Virus record (IMG/VR): IMGVR_UViG_3300021963_000037
Span: 62,001-126,000 of that record
Direction: 5' to 3' (one strand)
From: a virus
Length of the DNA stretch: 64,000 bases
The position numbers and the translations under genes were made by a program. Below the pieces are notes generated by a model. It was not told the origin of the DNA and did not search any database. It was given only the letters and a program-made list of their open reading frames with translations. Positions 42,783-52,336 of this stretch are shown here, one piece after another (position 1 is the stretch's first letter; each line of letters begins with the position of its first letter).

Positions 42783-44086
42783 ATTTCGGACAAGATTTTG
42801 AAAAAATATTCTTTAAGCTAGCGCTATCCAAGCCAAAGTATTTAGAAGCAATTAAAAAAGGATTCTATACTTCGGAAGATATTGACAGCTTACACTATCT
42901 TGCCAGCAAATTTTATGACAAATTTCATGAAGCTCCAAGTGCTGAGCAAATGAAATTATTAACTCAGAAGATTACAAAGAAAATCGATCCAGATATGGTC
43001 GATATGATTTATGATTCTGATTTAAAACAATATGACGAAGAATGGTTAACATCTACTGCAGAAGCATGGATTAAATGGAGAAACTTCGATACAACTTTAG
43101 TTGATACAATCGAATACATTAAATCTACCAATGTTACTCCAGAAAATGCAGATCAAATCATTTCTAAAGTTAAAACATTAATCAATGATAGAAACTCATT
43201 AGTATTTAATTCTGATATTGGATTAGATTTCTTTAATCCAGAGCATCACCAATATAACGAGTCTTCTAAGTTTCCAACACCTTATGTTTTCTTAGACCGA
43301 ATTCTTGGTGGTGGTTATGATAAATCTGGTACTTTAACAGTTTATGTTGGAGAACAAAACATTGGTAAATCTATTTTCTTAGCAAATGACGCAGCTCACT
43401 TTGTTAAAATGGGTACAAATACAGCAGTAATTACTGCAGAGATGGCAGCTTACAAATTCATGCGAAGAATTGGTTCTAATTTATTAACAATTCCAATGAA
43501 TGAATATGATGAAAAAGCAAAAGCAACTGATTATATTCGTAGAAGATTAGAAACTGTAGGAGATGGATTAACTCCTCCTGGTCAGTTATTTGTAAAGCAA
43601 TTTCCAACATCTCAAGCAACTGTTCCAGATATCGAAGCTTATTTAAAGCAAATCGAAGAAGAACGTAAAATTAAATTAGGTGCAGTTGTAATTGACTACA
43701 TCAACATTTTATCAAACTACAGAAATCCAAACTCTGAAAATACATACTTAAAGATTAAGCAAATTGCTGAAGATTTAAGAGCAATGGGAGTTAGAAATAA
43801 TTGGTTAATTGTAACAGCAACTCAGATTACAAGAAGTGGTTATAATTCTACCGACATCGGAATGGGAGATGTATCAGAATCTGCTGGTCTTTCTCATACT
43901 GCCGATGTTATGTTAGGTATTATTCAAGATGATTTAATGAGAGCAAGTTACGAATACTGGCTTAAAGTATTAAAAATTCGTGATGGAGAAGGAAAAGGTA
44001 TGAAATGTAAATTGAATATCAATTATACTTATATGCGTTTAACCGAAACAGATGAAACAACAAACTCAAACATACACTCAATATGA
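42779..44086 (+). CDS. 41: Replicative DNA helicase (gp41, DnaB-like)
   Basis: 435 aa (T4 gp41 is 475). N-terminal helical domain, then a RecA-like core: TVYVGEQNIGKSIFLAND (Walker A, about 187-204), AVITAEMAAYKFMRRIGSNLL (as T4 ISMEMAEEVCAKRIDANML), Walker B GAVVIDYINIL (about 300), and a Q-I-T-R-S motif with an arginine finger. It unwinds DNA ahead of the polymerase and recruits the primase. Confidence 0.9.
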   Translation: MNFGQDFEKIFFKLALSKPKYLEAIKKGFYTSEDIDSLHYLASKFYDKFHEAPSAEQMKLLTQKITKKIDPDMVDMIYDSDLKQYDEEWLTSTAEAWIKWRNFDTTLVDTIEYIKSTNVTPENADQIISKVKTLINDRNSLVFNSDIGLDFFNPEHHQYNESSKFPTPYVFLDRILGGGYDKSGTLTVYVGEQNIGKSIFLANDAAHFVKMGTNTAVITAEMAAYKFMRRIGSNLLTIPMNEYDEKAKATDYIRRRLETVGDGLTPPGQLFVKQFPTSQATVPDIEAYLKQIEEERKIKLGAVVIDYINILSNYRNPNSENTYLKIKQIAEDLRAMGVRNNWLIVTATQITRSGYNSTDIGMGDVSESAGLSHTADVMLGIIQDDLMRASYEYWLKVLKIRDGEGKGMKCKLNINYTYMRLTETDETTNSNIHSI

Positions 44087-44526
44087 TGCAAAAAGTAGAT
44101 AAAATATTCAATAATACTTTTGAAAGTTCTGAGTTTGAACTTAATGGTTCGATCTCCTTCGAGGTTTCAAAGCAGTATTCTGATGATAGATCTGAAGATG
44201 AGAAAATAGAATTAGAAATGATTCGTAGAGACATTCACTCAGCTATTTTAAATTCAAGATTCAAGCACTTCAACGATTTAGATGATATGCATGATACTAA
44301 AAAATTAAAAAAGATTGACATTAATGAAGTTTACGAATTTATCGTTGGTGAACTAGTTAAAAAATATTCATTGATTGAATTATTTAGCGAAACATGCGAA
44401 TACTTTAATGTCCATCCTACTAAGTTCTATTCATCACTTGGAAATAAATTTAAAGAAGATTTAATCCAAGAACTTGATATAAGAACTAATATTTTAAAAA
44501 GAAAAAAGATAAACCGTTTGTTCTAA
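44083..44526 (+). CDS. 33: gp33-like late transcription coactivator (candidate)
   Basis: 147 aa (T4 gp33 is 112). The C-terminal half, VYEFIVGELVKKYSLIELF and the HPTKFYSSLGNKFKEDLIQE segment, lines up with T4 gp33 (IIEKMVEEFGMSYLEATTAF, then PETQFAKFIPSGIIEKI). The very C-terminus (KKINRLF) could be the hydrophobic clamp-binding tip. gp33 links RNA polymerase to the gp45 clamp and works with gp55; both partners are in this window. Weak but consistent similarity. Confidence 0.5.
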   Translation: MMQKVDKIFNNTFESSEFELNGSISFEVSKQYSDDRSEDEKIELEMIRRDIHSAILNSRFKHFNDLDDMHDTKKLKKIDINEVYEFIVGELVKKYSLIELFSETCEYFNVHPTKFYSSLGNKFKEDLIQELDIRTNILKRKKINRLF

Positions 44527-45641
44527 TGATCGATGAAAAAACACTAAAACAACCTGTAAAAAGAATTTGGATTCTTGGTGATATGCACTTAGGAGTCAGA
44601 GCAAATTCTGTGGAATGGCTAGAAATACAACAAGAATATTATGATAATGTTTTTGTTCCAACATTGAAAGCAAATTATCAAGAAGGAGATGTTCTAGTAC
44701 AAGTTGGAGATGTGTTTGATAATAGACAAAGTATCAATTTAAAAGTTCTGCATTATGCAGTAGATTTATTTGAACGCCTTGGTAAAATTATGCCAACTCA
44801 CGTTATCTGCGGAAATCATGATATTTGGGCTAAAAAGTCAAATGATGTTACTTCAATTGATACTCTTAAATGGATCCCAAATGTTGGTATCTATAAGAAA
44901 TGTAAAACCTTTAATTGGGGTGGAAAGAATATCCTATTGATGCCATGGAGACGCGATGCAAACCATGAAGCAGAAACCCTAGCTAAGTATTCTAAAATAG
45001 ACATAGTGTTCTGTCACTCTGAAGTTACCGGAATTAAACTAAATGCTAAGGTTAATAATCAACATGGTAATTCAATTGAAACCTACAGTGGTTATACGGC
45101 TGTCTATTCTGGACATATTCATTACCGACAAAAGAAGGGTAAATTAAGAATGGTCGGTACTCCATACCAGTTGACTAGATCAGATTCAAACAATCCTAAA
45201 GGATTTGATTTGGTTGATTTAGCAACAATGGACGAAACATTCTTTGAAAATCAAACCTCACCAAAGTTTGTTAAATATAATTTAGCAAATCTTTATAATA
45301 CTCCATTAGGAGACTTTAAGAAAGAAATTGAAAATAATTTTGTGGATCTATATGTTCCAGCTAAAATTGCATCTTCAAATGCTCTTTCTAAATTAATTAA
45401 TAAAATTCAAAAAATTAGTCGAAAGATCGAACCAAATATTTACGATGAAGAGAACTTCTTAGATAAAGATTTCTACGACCTAGACGAAATTGAGGACTTG
45501 TACAAAAATTATAACATTCTGCACCTATGTAATTTGTATGTTGATGGATTAAACCATGACGATGAAATGAAACAACAGATCAAAAGTAGACTAAAACAAT
45601 TACATGACCAATGTGCATATAACTACGATATCGAACAATGA
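44526..45641 (+). CDS. 47: Recombination nuclease subunit gp47 (SbcD/Mre11-like)
   Basis: 371 aa. All phosphoesterase motifs are present: GDMHLG (D-x-H, about 18), VGDVFD (about 63), CGNHDIW (about 98), a His in FCHSE (about 165) and YSGHIH (about 195). It works with gp46, whose ATG overlaps its stop by 4 nt, to resect ends for recombination-dependent replication. Confidence 0.9.
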   Translation: MIDEKTLKQPVKRIWILGDMHLGVRANSVEWLEIQQEYYDNVFVPTLKANYQEGDVLVQVGDVFDNRQSINLKVLHYAVDLFERLGKIMPTHVICGNHDIWAKKSNDVTSIDTLKWIPNVGIYKKCKTFNWGGKNILLMPWRRDANHEAETLAKYSKIDIVFCHSEVTGIKLNAKVNNQHGNSIETYSGYTAVYSGHIHYRQKKGKLRMVGTPYQLTRSDSNNPKGFDLVDLATMDETFFENQTSPKFVKYNLANLYNTPLGDFKKEIENNFVDLYVPAKIASSNALSKLINKIQKISRKIEPNIYDEENFLDKDFYDLDEIEDLYKNYNILHLCNLYVDGLNHDDEMKQQIKSRLKQLHDQCAYNYDIEQ

Positions 45642-47311
45642 AAATAAAATCAATCGAATTCAAGAACTTCGCAAGTTACGGTAATAAAGTACAAAAACTA
45701 ATCCTACCCGAAGATTCTTCTGAATTATACTTAACAACTGGTAAAAATGGCGACGGTAAAACTACTGTCGCTAACGCTATTATATACGCATTGTATGGTA
45801 AATTAGAAGGAATTAAATTAGCTGACTTGCCAAACAGAATTAATAAGAATCTTTGGGTTCGAATTGTTATTCAATGTAAAAATATCGAAGTAATTGTTGA
45901 ACGTGGTCTAGCACCTGCAATATTTACAGTTTCTCTTAATGGAGTTGAGTATGATAAAGCCGGTAAAAGATCGGTACAAGATTACTTAGAAGAGGAAGTT
46001 TACGGCATACCATACCATGTGTTTAAGAACATTATCATTTTGTCTGTGAATGATTTTAAATCATTTTTGACAATGACACCTGGTGATAAGAAACAGATCA
46101 TCGATAAAATGTTTGGATTCTCTATCTTAAATGATATGCAACGCGCTATTAAAGAAGAAAGAAAAAACATTAAGAGCGATCTAGATGCCTTTGAAAGAGA
46201 ACTAAAACAAATTAGCGAGAATGTTATCTCAGTTCAAGTTAAATTAAATCAACTATTAGAAGAATCTGATCAAAAAAGTAAAGATAAAATTGAAGAGTTG
46301 AAAGCATCATTAATTAATATGAATGATGACAAAAAGAAACTTGAAGAGGCTATTGGTAAAATTAAGAAATCAATAGGTACTAAAGCAACAGATTTAGATA
46401 CATCAAAATCGTCATACTCAAAATTAAAATATGAGTATGAAGAGCTTCAAAGAAAATTAAAGTTGTATGAGAAAAATGCATGTCCAACATGTGAAGCTCC
46501 TTTATCAACTGAATTTCATATTGAAAGAAAGAATGAAATTGAACATAAATGTACTGGCATTCCTGATCAAATGAAAGTCCATGAAAATGAGATTAGAGAT
46601 ATTGGTGAAGAGATTACGGGTTTGAGAGCTAAAGAACGACAAGTTTTAGATCGAGTTTCTGGTATGAATGTTTCAATTGAGTCTCTAAAAGCAGAGTTAC
46701 TTAAAATTAAAAGTAGCCTTAGCGATAATAAAGAATTCGACCATTTAAAACAAATCATTCAAGATTTTGAAGATAAAGAAGCCGAAAAAGATTCTCAAAA
46801 AGCAACATTAAATTCGGATTACAATTTCTTAGAAGCAATTGAATCAGTATTAGGCGAAGATGGTGTTAAAAACCTTGCAGTTAAAACAATTCTGCCAGGT
46901 TTAAATGCAAATATTGCAGCTATGGCAGCAACAATGCACTTACCATTCCATATTCGTTTTGATGAGAAATTTGATTGTATTATTAATCATTTAGGAGAGA
47001 ATATCAATCCAATGACTCTTTCGACTGGAGAGAGAAAGAAAGCAGATTTTATCGTAATTATTGCAATTATCAAGATTCTTAAATTAAGATTCCCTCAATT
47101 AAACTTATTATTTTTAGATGAGTTATTAAGTTCTGTCGATCAAGATGGTATTTATAATATCCTAAAAATCTTGAGTCAGGTTATTAAAGAGAGTAAAATT
47201 AATACGTTTGTAATTAATCACACTGTCCTACCTCACGAAATGTTTGATAAAAAAATACACATATATAAAGAAAACGGGTTCTCAAGATTTGATATTGAGT
47301 CCATCGAATAA
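45638..47311 (+). CDS. 46: Recombination nuclease subunit gp46 (SbcC/Rad50-like)
   Basis: 557 aa (T4 gp46 is 560). Walker A TGKNGDGKTT (about 35), long coiled coils (180-260 and 320-385) joined by a zinc hook ACPTCEAPL (about 281), ABC signature LSTGERKKAD (about 461) and Walker B LNLLFLDELLSSVD (about 489). The SMC-type ATPase partner of gp47. Confidence 0.9.
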   Translation: MKIKSIEFKNFASYGNKVQKLILPEDSSELYLTTGKNGDGKTTVANAIIYALYGKLEGIKLADLPNRINKNLWVRIVIQCKNIEVIVERGLAPAIFTVSLNGVEYDKAGKRSVQDYLEEEVYGIPYHVFKNIIILSVNDFKSFLTMTPGDKKQIIDKMFGFSILNDMQRAIKEERKNIKSDLDAFERELKQISENVISVQVKLNQLLEESDQKSKDKIEELKASLINMNDDKKKLEEAIGKIKKSIGTKATDLDTSKSSYSKLKYEYEELQRKLKLYEKNACPTCEAPLSTEFHIERKNEIEHKCTGIPDQMKVHENEIRDIGEEITGLRAKERQVLDRVSGMNVSIESLKAELLKIKSSLSDNKEFDHLKQIIQDFEDKEAEKDSQKATLNSDYNFLEAIESVLGEDGVKNLAVKTILPGLNANIAAMAATMHLPFHIRFDEKFDCIINHLGENINPMTLSTGERKKADFIVIIAIIKILKLRFPQLNLLFLDELLSSVDQDGIYNILKILSQVIKESKINTFVINHTVLPHEMFDKKIHIYKENGFSRFDIESIE

Positions 47312-47318
47312 TATATAG
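47312..47318 (+). promoter_or_regulatory. Late-type promoter box (TATATAG) touching the gp15 start
   Basis: TATATAG ends 3 nt before the ATG at 47322. Initiation 6-7 nt downstream would give an almost leaderless mRNA. Confidence 0.4.
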
Positions 47319-47321
47319 AAT

Positions 47322-48212
47322 ATGGCATCATATAACGTAAAATACAATTCTGACGATTCAGTTATCCGACATCTTATTATCGGATTCTTGGCTGATTTAA
47401 ATAACAAAGTTTATTTTTACCGTCAATTAGAAGAGAATAAAAGAGCAGTAATTGATGTTCCTTTTTATTACTCAGTAACCGGAGACGATGATTTCCTAAG
47501 GGATAATTTCTTATTTAGTACAGCAGTCGGTCCTGATTGTGTACCAAATAAAGCTTATGCTGATGGGAACTATGAGACAATTCCAAGAGGAGTTGCCAAT
47601 TTAGAATCTATTCAAATTGATTCAGCTAAATTGGTTAATCGTCGAAACAGAGGAGCATATACTCGTTTAGATGAGAACGGTTCAATGCAAGGATATACTG
47701 CTGAATTTGAAATGATTCCAATTACAATGTCATTTGCTGTTGAAATTTTAGTATCATCTCAACTAGATGCATTAAAGATTACAGAAATGCTAATCAAAAA
47801 GATGTACAAATCCAACTATTATTATACAGAAGTTGGACACCTTAATGAGGGTACATATAAAATAGCAGCATACTATGCAATGCCAGATGATTATAGCCCA
47901 GAAAGACCAATCGAATATACTTTTGAAAGTAAGGGTAAATATAAAATTGCATTAACTTTAGAAGTGAATTCGTTCTTACCAGCCTTTGATTTAGGAGATG
48001 GATATGATTTAACAGATGTTTTAGGACTTGATTCAGATGGTTCTATAAATGGACCGAATAGCGTTACAGGTAGAAGACCAAGATCTGAAGGAAATACTGA
48101 AATGCACGTTGGTAACCGAATGTTTGAAATCAGATCAACGGTTGTAACGGAAGACCCTGCTGAATTTAAAAGAGGATTTATGAATAGTGATGATGTTAAT
48201 ATTATCAATTAG
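47322..48212 (+). CDS. 15: Tail sheath stabiliser/completion protein (gp15-like)
   Basis: 296 aa (T4 gp15 is 272). FYRQLEENKRAVIDVPFYYS (about 29-48) parallels T4 IKRQLESGDKFIRVPITYAS; YTAEFEMIPITMSFAVEIL and YKIALTLEVNSFLPAF (about 208) match the T4 strands IKMIYELSIFTRYE and WSLTFEVNGWMYPP. gp15 caps the tail tube and sheath and makes the surface that joins the head. First gene of the head/neck block. Confidence 0.7.
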   Translation: MASYNVKYNSDDSVIRHLIIGFLADLNNKVYFYRQLEENKRAVIDVPFYYSVTGDDDFLRDNFLFSTAVGPDCVPNKAYADGNYETIPRGVANLESIQIDSAKLVNRRNRGAYTRLDENGSMQGYTAEFEMIPITMSFAVEILVSSQLDALKITEMLIKKMYKSNYYYTEVGHLNEGTYKIAAYYAMPDDYSPERPIEYTFESKGKYKIALTLEVNSFLPAFDLGDGYDLTDVLGLDSDGSINGPNSVTGRRPRSEGNTEMHVGNRMFEIRSTVVTEDPAEFKRGFMNSDDVNIIN

Positions 48213-48217
48213 AACGA

Positions 48218-48238
48218 TATATAGAACTAGATATATAA
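48218..48238 (+). promoter_or_regulatory. Two tandem late-type boxes (TATATAG, TATATAA)
   Basis: GATATATAGAA at 48217-48227 and GATATATAATA at 48230-48240, 14 nt apart, before the 48263 gene. Doubling suggests high expression. Confidence 0.5.
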
Positions 48239-48262
48239 TAAAAGAAAAAAACCAGAGTAAAA

Positions 48263-49027
48263 ATGACTAAAAACATTCTGTCTCCAATTAATCAAACCGA
48301 AAACGGAGTTCAATTCTATTTGAATGGACGCGTATTTGAGATGGTTGGTTCTGAAATAAAAGAATTAGAACATAACCAAATTACGCCTGAATTTGGCAAC
48401 AAAATCAGAGCTATTCAATCTTTCTCATTTACTAATGAGAATGTTAAATGGTACTACGGTGCTGCAAGATTTAACTACAATATTGCCGAAGGTAAATTTA
48501 CTTGGGGTAACTCAGAAATTTTATCTGAATCATTTGTTAATCATGTTGTTTCTGCCGGAGTTGTTAAATATGAGCACAAAATTACTGCTGAATTATTTGA
48601 AAGTGTACCATCAATGTTAGATTCTATCATTCAATTAGATTTCGTATCTTGTTTTGAAGGAAATAACAACTCAGTAGATTTAATGAAAGTTGAAAATAAT
48701 ATTTTCGTTTCTAGATTTAATTCTGAAAATAAAATTGCTAAATTCTTTAAAGCTGAAAATGCAACTTCTGCATTAGAGTATGTTAAAGAACAAACTGGTC
48801 AAGATGCATCAGCTTTCTTAGTAGAATTCTTAGAGGTTGAAGCAGTAGAAATTGCAGAAAAAGCAAAAACTATTATGGCTTACGAATCTACAATTGTATT
48901 CTTAAAAGAGCAAAGAGAATTATTGGCAAATGCTGATAAAAAGAATCCAGAAATCAAAGCTGCTGATAAATTAATCAGCGAAGAGATTAAAGGTTGGGAA
49001 GCTAAAATTGTTGAGCTAAACGCATAA
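48263..49027 (+). CDS. Unknown protein with strong late-type promoter
   Basis: 254 aa. Mixed N-terminal domain with aromatic strands (VKWYYGAARFNYNIAEGKFTW) and a helical, Glu/Lys/Ala-rich C-terminal half (about 165-254). No family recognised. Two late boxes before it and a terminator after it mark it as a single, probably abundant virion or morphogenesis protein. Confidence 0.5.
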   Translation: MTKNILSPINQTENGVQFYLNGRVFEMVGSEIKELEHNQITPEFGNKIRAIQSFSFTNENVKWYYGAARFNYNIAEGKFTWGNSEILSESFVNHVVSAGVVKYEHKITAELFESVPSMLDSIIQLDFVSCFEGNNNSVDLMKVENNIFVSRFNSENKIAKFFKAENATSALEYVKEQTGQDASAFLVEFLEVEAVEIAEKAKTIMAYESTIVFLKEQRELLANADKKNPEIKAADKLISEEIKGWEAKIVELNA

Positions 49028-49052
49028 TTTTAATTACACTACATAAAAATTG

Positions 49053-49080
49053 AAAGGGGTCGCAAAGCGTCCCCTTTTTT
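49053..49080 (+). terminator. Intrinsic terminator after the 48263 gene
   Basis: Stem AAAGGGGTCGC / GCGTCCCCTTT (one mismatch), AAA loop, T-run. Confidence 0.9.
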
Positions 49081-49107
49081 GAGTTAATAAACAAATCTAT
49101 TATCGGC

Positions 49108-49114
49108 TATATAA
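49108..49114 (+). promoter_or_regulatory. Late-type promoter box (TATATAA) before gene 55
   Basis: TATATAA 23 nt before the GTG start of the sigma factor; the late sigma factor may drive its own gene. Confidence 0.45.
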
Positions 49115-49137
49115 TACCTAAAAATACAGAAAATATC

Positions 49138-49536
49138 GTGGCTGAAAGAAAACCCAGAGCAAATAAAAACTATTTAAATAATAGAGATTTTTATACAGCA
49201 ATATGCGAATCTAAAGATCAGGATAAACTGACAAGAGACGCTGAAAAAATGCTAATCTTGTTAGCAGAAAAAGCAATTAATAGATTACGATTTGTTAATG
49301 ATGATGATCGAGCAGATTGTTTACAATTTGCAATTTTAGATCTATTAAAGTATTGGAGAAATTTCAATCCAAAATACACAAATGCTTTCGCATATTTTAC
49401 CGAAATAGCCAAAAGAGGTTATGCAAAAGGATGGAATAAACTACATCCTTTAAAGTACAAAGGTACCATCTCATTAGACAGAACCGGTAATGGTGATAGC
49501 GACGGAGAAGGTGGCGGCGGAATATATAGTATCTAA
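49138..49536 (+). CDS. 55: Late-transcription sigma factor (gp55-like)
   Basis: 132 aa (T4 gp55 is 185) with a GTG start. YLNNRDFYTAICESK matches T4 YVNNKELLQAIIDWK; ADCLQFAILDLLKYWRNFNP and AFAYFTEIAKRGYAKGWNK match the sigma region 2-like core (MIADGIEASIKGLHNFDE, PHAYITQACFNAFVQRIKK). gp55 replaces the host sigma at TATAAATA-type late promoters. The Gly-rich end GGGGIYSI could be the clamp-contacting tail. The recurrent TATATA(A/G) boxes are its likely targets. Confidence 0.75.
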   Translation: MAERKPRANKNYLNNRDFYTAICESKDQDKLTRDAEKMLILLAEKAINRLRFVNDDDRADCLQFAILDLLKYWRNFNPKYTNAFAYFTEIAKRGYAKGWNKLHPLKYKGTISLDRTGNGDSDGEGGGGIYSI

Positions 49537-50021
49537 TGTCAATAAAGAAAGTCAAACCAAGCAAGAATTCAGGATTTGTTCAAGGATATTATCAGCCCGA
49601 GAATCAAAGTAAATATGTTGGACAATCACCGGTAATTTTCCGTTCCTCATGGGAGCGGAAATTCATGATTTGGTGCGATCGAAATGAAAAAGTTATTTAT
49701 TGGTCAAGCGAACCAGTAGAGATTAAATACTTCTGGAGATTGGATGGTAGAGAACACAAATACAATCCAGACTTTTTTATTAGAGTTCTACAAGATGACG
49801 GTAAAACCAAAGACATTCTTATAGAAATTAAACCAGAAGATCAGCTTAAAAAACCACTTCCCCCAAAGAAAAATTCGACTAAGTCACTTAATAGTTATAA
49901 GTACATGGTCGAGCAGTACACTAAAAATTTGGATAAATATATAGCAGCCAAATCATACTGTTCCAATCGAAATTGGAATTTTCAAATCTTAACAGAAAAG
50001 ACAATTAATGGGTTACATTAA
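49536..50021 (+). CDS. 4: Head completion protein (gp4-like)
   Basis: 161 aa (T4 gp4 is about 150). FRSSWERKFMIWCDRNEKVIYWSSEPVEI and ILIEIKPEDQLKKP closely follow gp4 (YRSSWERKFMVYCD, WSSEP, IIEIKPEKQ). The E, D and E-x-K residues form a TnsA/restriction-like nuclease core. It finishes the packaged head before tail joining. The start overlaps the sigma stop by one base. Confidence 0.85.
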   Translation: MSIKKVKPSKNSGFVQGYYQPENQSKYVGQSPVIFRSSWERKFMIWCDRNEKVIYWSSEPVEIKYFWRLDGREHKYNPDFFIRVLQDDGKTKDILIEIKPEDQLKKPLPPKKNSTKSLNSYKYMVEQYTKNLDKYIAAKSYCSNRNWNFQILTEKTINGLH

Positions 50022-50688
50022 AGACCAAATAAAGCAAATGTTCAAAGACAATGGCGGATATGCCAAAGCTAAGAGTGTGGCGACTAATTGGTTTAAAACC
50101 TCATTAGATGCTAGAGAGGCAATGGAAGCCAAACCTACTCGAAAAAGATTTGAACCAGGAAAGATATATGTTTTTAAATATGAACATCCAATTTCTGAAG
50201 ATAGATTAAAATGGTTTGATAAAGCACCTGTTGTTCTAGCACTAGATACTAAAGACCATACCGATATTGGTATTAATTTAAATCTACTTCCTGCAAAATT
50301 TAGACAGGAAATGTTGGATGCTCTCTATATGAGAATGCAAGGCAAAATTAAAATGAATGAAAAGGGTGCTAAAGCAAATGATGCTAGAAAACAGAGACCT
50401 TTACTCGATCTTAAATATGAAAATGCAAAAAGGTTTTTAGATCGTTATGGATTTGGATTTGCAATTAGAAGATATTTGCCTAATTTAAAGAAAAATCAAG
50501 CAGTCGTTAGCTACGAAAGCTGGCCTAAAATAGCAATATGTGAATTTGCAAAGATACACGGAGCTACAGTTACTCAAATTCGGAATGAGTTTAAACAATA
50601 TAATATTGATAAAAACAATAAGCCGAAAGTGATTATGCCACCTAAGGATAACACTGGTAAGAATGACAATAAAAATCTTAATATATAA
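50008..50688 (+). CDS. gp2-like DNA end protector candidate
   Basis: 226 aa, overlapping gp4 by 14 nt. FEPGKIYVFKYEHP, then WFDKAPVVLALD, then IGINLNLLPAKFRQEMLDALY is a pattern I associate with T4-like gp2 proteins (a compact beta domain followed by LNLHYLP-x-x-x-R). In T4, gene 2 is also next to gene 4. The basic C-terminus would suit DNA-end binding that blocks RecBCD-type nucleases. Identification is tentative. Confidence 0.45.
   Translation: MGYIKDQIKQMFKDNGGYAKAKSVATNWFKTSLDAREAMEAKPTRKRFEPGKIYVFKYEHPISEDRLKWFDKAPVVLALDTKDHTDIGINLNLLPAKFRQEMLDALYMRMQGKIKMNEKGAKANDARKQRPLLDLKYENAKRFLDRYGFGFAIRRYLPNLKKNQAVVSYESWPKIAICEFAKIHGATVTQIRNEFKQYNIDKNNKPKVIMPPKDNTGKNDNKNLNI
50682..50688 (+). promoter_or_regulatory. 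Late-type promoter box (TATATAA) before the portal gene
   Basis: TATATAA 22 nt before ATG 50711, overlapping the preceding stop. Confidence 0.5.
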
Positions 50689-50710
50689 AACAATAAAAAA
50701 CTAAAGCTAC

Positions 50711-52312
50711 ATGGCGGGATTTGTAAATAAAAATGGACCTTTTAGTGCCAAGAGACCTTTTAATCTAAGTGATGGATTAAAAAGGCTTTCGTCATTTGGA
50801 ATGTACTATGACGATCTAGTACTTAGACAATCTCAAGCGATTGGACCTATGGAAGATCAGTTTGGTTACGGCCAAATGAACATGATGGGTTCAGACAATG
50901 ATGATATTTATGGAGCATTTGCTGCTCTATCAATGGCTGATACAAACATGCGTAAGAACATTCCGTTCTTCGACATGAATTACAAAACAAAGAGAGAAGA
51001 GTTAAGAAGCTTCTCAATGCATGATGAGATTGAGGACATTCTTGATATTCTTTGTGATGAAGCTATTGTATACGACGAGAAAAACTTCATCGCTAATCCT
51101 GATATTATCGGTATGGAGGTTTCTGAGGAGGTTAATAGTTATCTTAATAAAGCATACAGAAACATCTATCAATATTTTGGTTTTGCAGCTGATCAATCAG
51201 CGTGGTTCTATTTCCGCAAATGGCTTGTTGATGGTTATCTATCATTTGAGATTATCTACAATCCAGAAATGACGGAAATCATCGGTTTTAAAGAAATCGA
51301 TCCAGTTACACTAGTACCTGGTTATAATAAAGAAGACGGTAAAAAAGTTTGGATCCAGTTTAAAGATGATCCAATTAAGGAGAGAAAATTATATGATTCT
51401 CAAATCATTTATATTTCTTACTCTTCTATCACAACAGCGTCTAGAATTTCTTATGTTGAACGTTTAATTAGATCGTTTAACTTAATGAGAGTTATGGAAC
51501 ACACCCGAGTTATTTGGGCTGTTACCAATGCTTCTTACAGAATGAAATTCATTATCCCTGTTGGAGGTAAATCTAAAACACGTGCTAAACAATCGTTGGC
51601 ACAATTAATGAATAACTATAAAGAAGTTGTAGATTTCGATTGGGATTCAGGTATGCTGAAAACTAATGGTAAACCAATGCTACAATTTAATAAAGAATAT
51701 TGGTTACCATCTAAAGATGGAGAACAACCAGAAATTGAAACTCTTGGTGGAGATGGTCCAGAATTATCAGATACTGAAGCATTAAAATATTTCACTGATA
51801 AATTAAAAGCAGTTTCTAAAATCCCTTACAATAGATTTATGTATGAAGATGGTGGTGGAGATTTCAATCTTGCTGCTGATGGTATGATTCGTGATGAGAT
51901 TAAATTTGCTAAATTTATTAATCGTTTAAGAAGTTCATGGCAAGAGATTCTTGTTAAGCCACTCTATATTCAAATGTGTCTTAAGTACCCTGAGTTCTCA
52001 GATGATCCTGCTTTCAAAACACAAATTTCATTAAGATATAATGAAGAGAACATGTTTGCTGAATTGAAAGAAATGGAGATAATGGAGAAACGTCTTGACT
52101 TCATCTCTAACATGAATAGTAACCTTATGATTACGAATCCAGTTACAATGGAAGAAGACCACTACTTCGATCTTGAGTTCTTAGTTGACAGATATTTAAA
52201 AATGTCTCCAGACGATAAAGAAGCTAATAAAGCTTATAAAGCAAGAGCTGAAGCTAAAAAAGCTGAAGAACCACCAGCAGATCCAATGGGAATGATGGGT
52301 GGAGGAATATAA
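50711..52312 (+). CDS. 20: Portal vertex protein (gp20-like)
   Basis: 533 aa (T4 gp20 is 524). HDEIEDILDILCDEAIVYDE (about 101-120), SYRMKFIIPVGGKSKTRAKQSL, VVDFDWDSGMLKTNGKPMLQF, KEYWLPSKDGEQPEIETLGG and KAVSKIPYNRFMYEDG follow gp20 segment by segment. Twelve copies form the ring through which DNA is packaged and on which the head and neck are built. A Pro/Met/Gly-rich end (PADPMGMMGGGI) is extra. Confidence 0.9.
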   Translation: MAGFVNKNGPFSAKRPFNLSDGLKRLSSFGMYYDDLVLRQSQAIGPMEDQFGYGQMNMMGSDNDDIYGAFAALSMADTNMRKNIPFFDMNYKTKREELRSFSMHDEIEDILDILCDEAIVYDEKNFIANPDIIGMEVSEEVNSYLNKAYRNIYQYFGFAADQSAWFYFRKWLVDGYLSFEIIYNPEMTEIIGFKEIDPVTLVPGYNKEDGKKVWIQFKDDPIKERKLYDSQIIYISYSSITTASRISYVERLIRSFNLMRVMEHTRVIWAVTNASYRMKFIIPVGGKSKTRAKQSLAQLMNNYKEVVDFDWDSGMLKTNGKPMLQFNKEYWLPSKDGEQPEIETLGGDGPELSDTEALKYFTDKLKAVSKIPYNRFMYEDGGGDFNLAADGMIRDEIKFAKFINRLRSSWQEILVKPLYIQMCLKYPEFSDDPAFKTQISLRYNEENMFAELKEMEIMEKRLDFISNMNSNLMITNPVTMEEDHYFDLEFLVDRYLKMSPDDKEANKAYKARAEAKKAEEPPADPMGMMGGGI

Positions 52313-52336
52313 TTCTAAAATAAAAAATCAATATAA

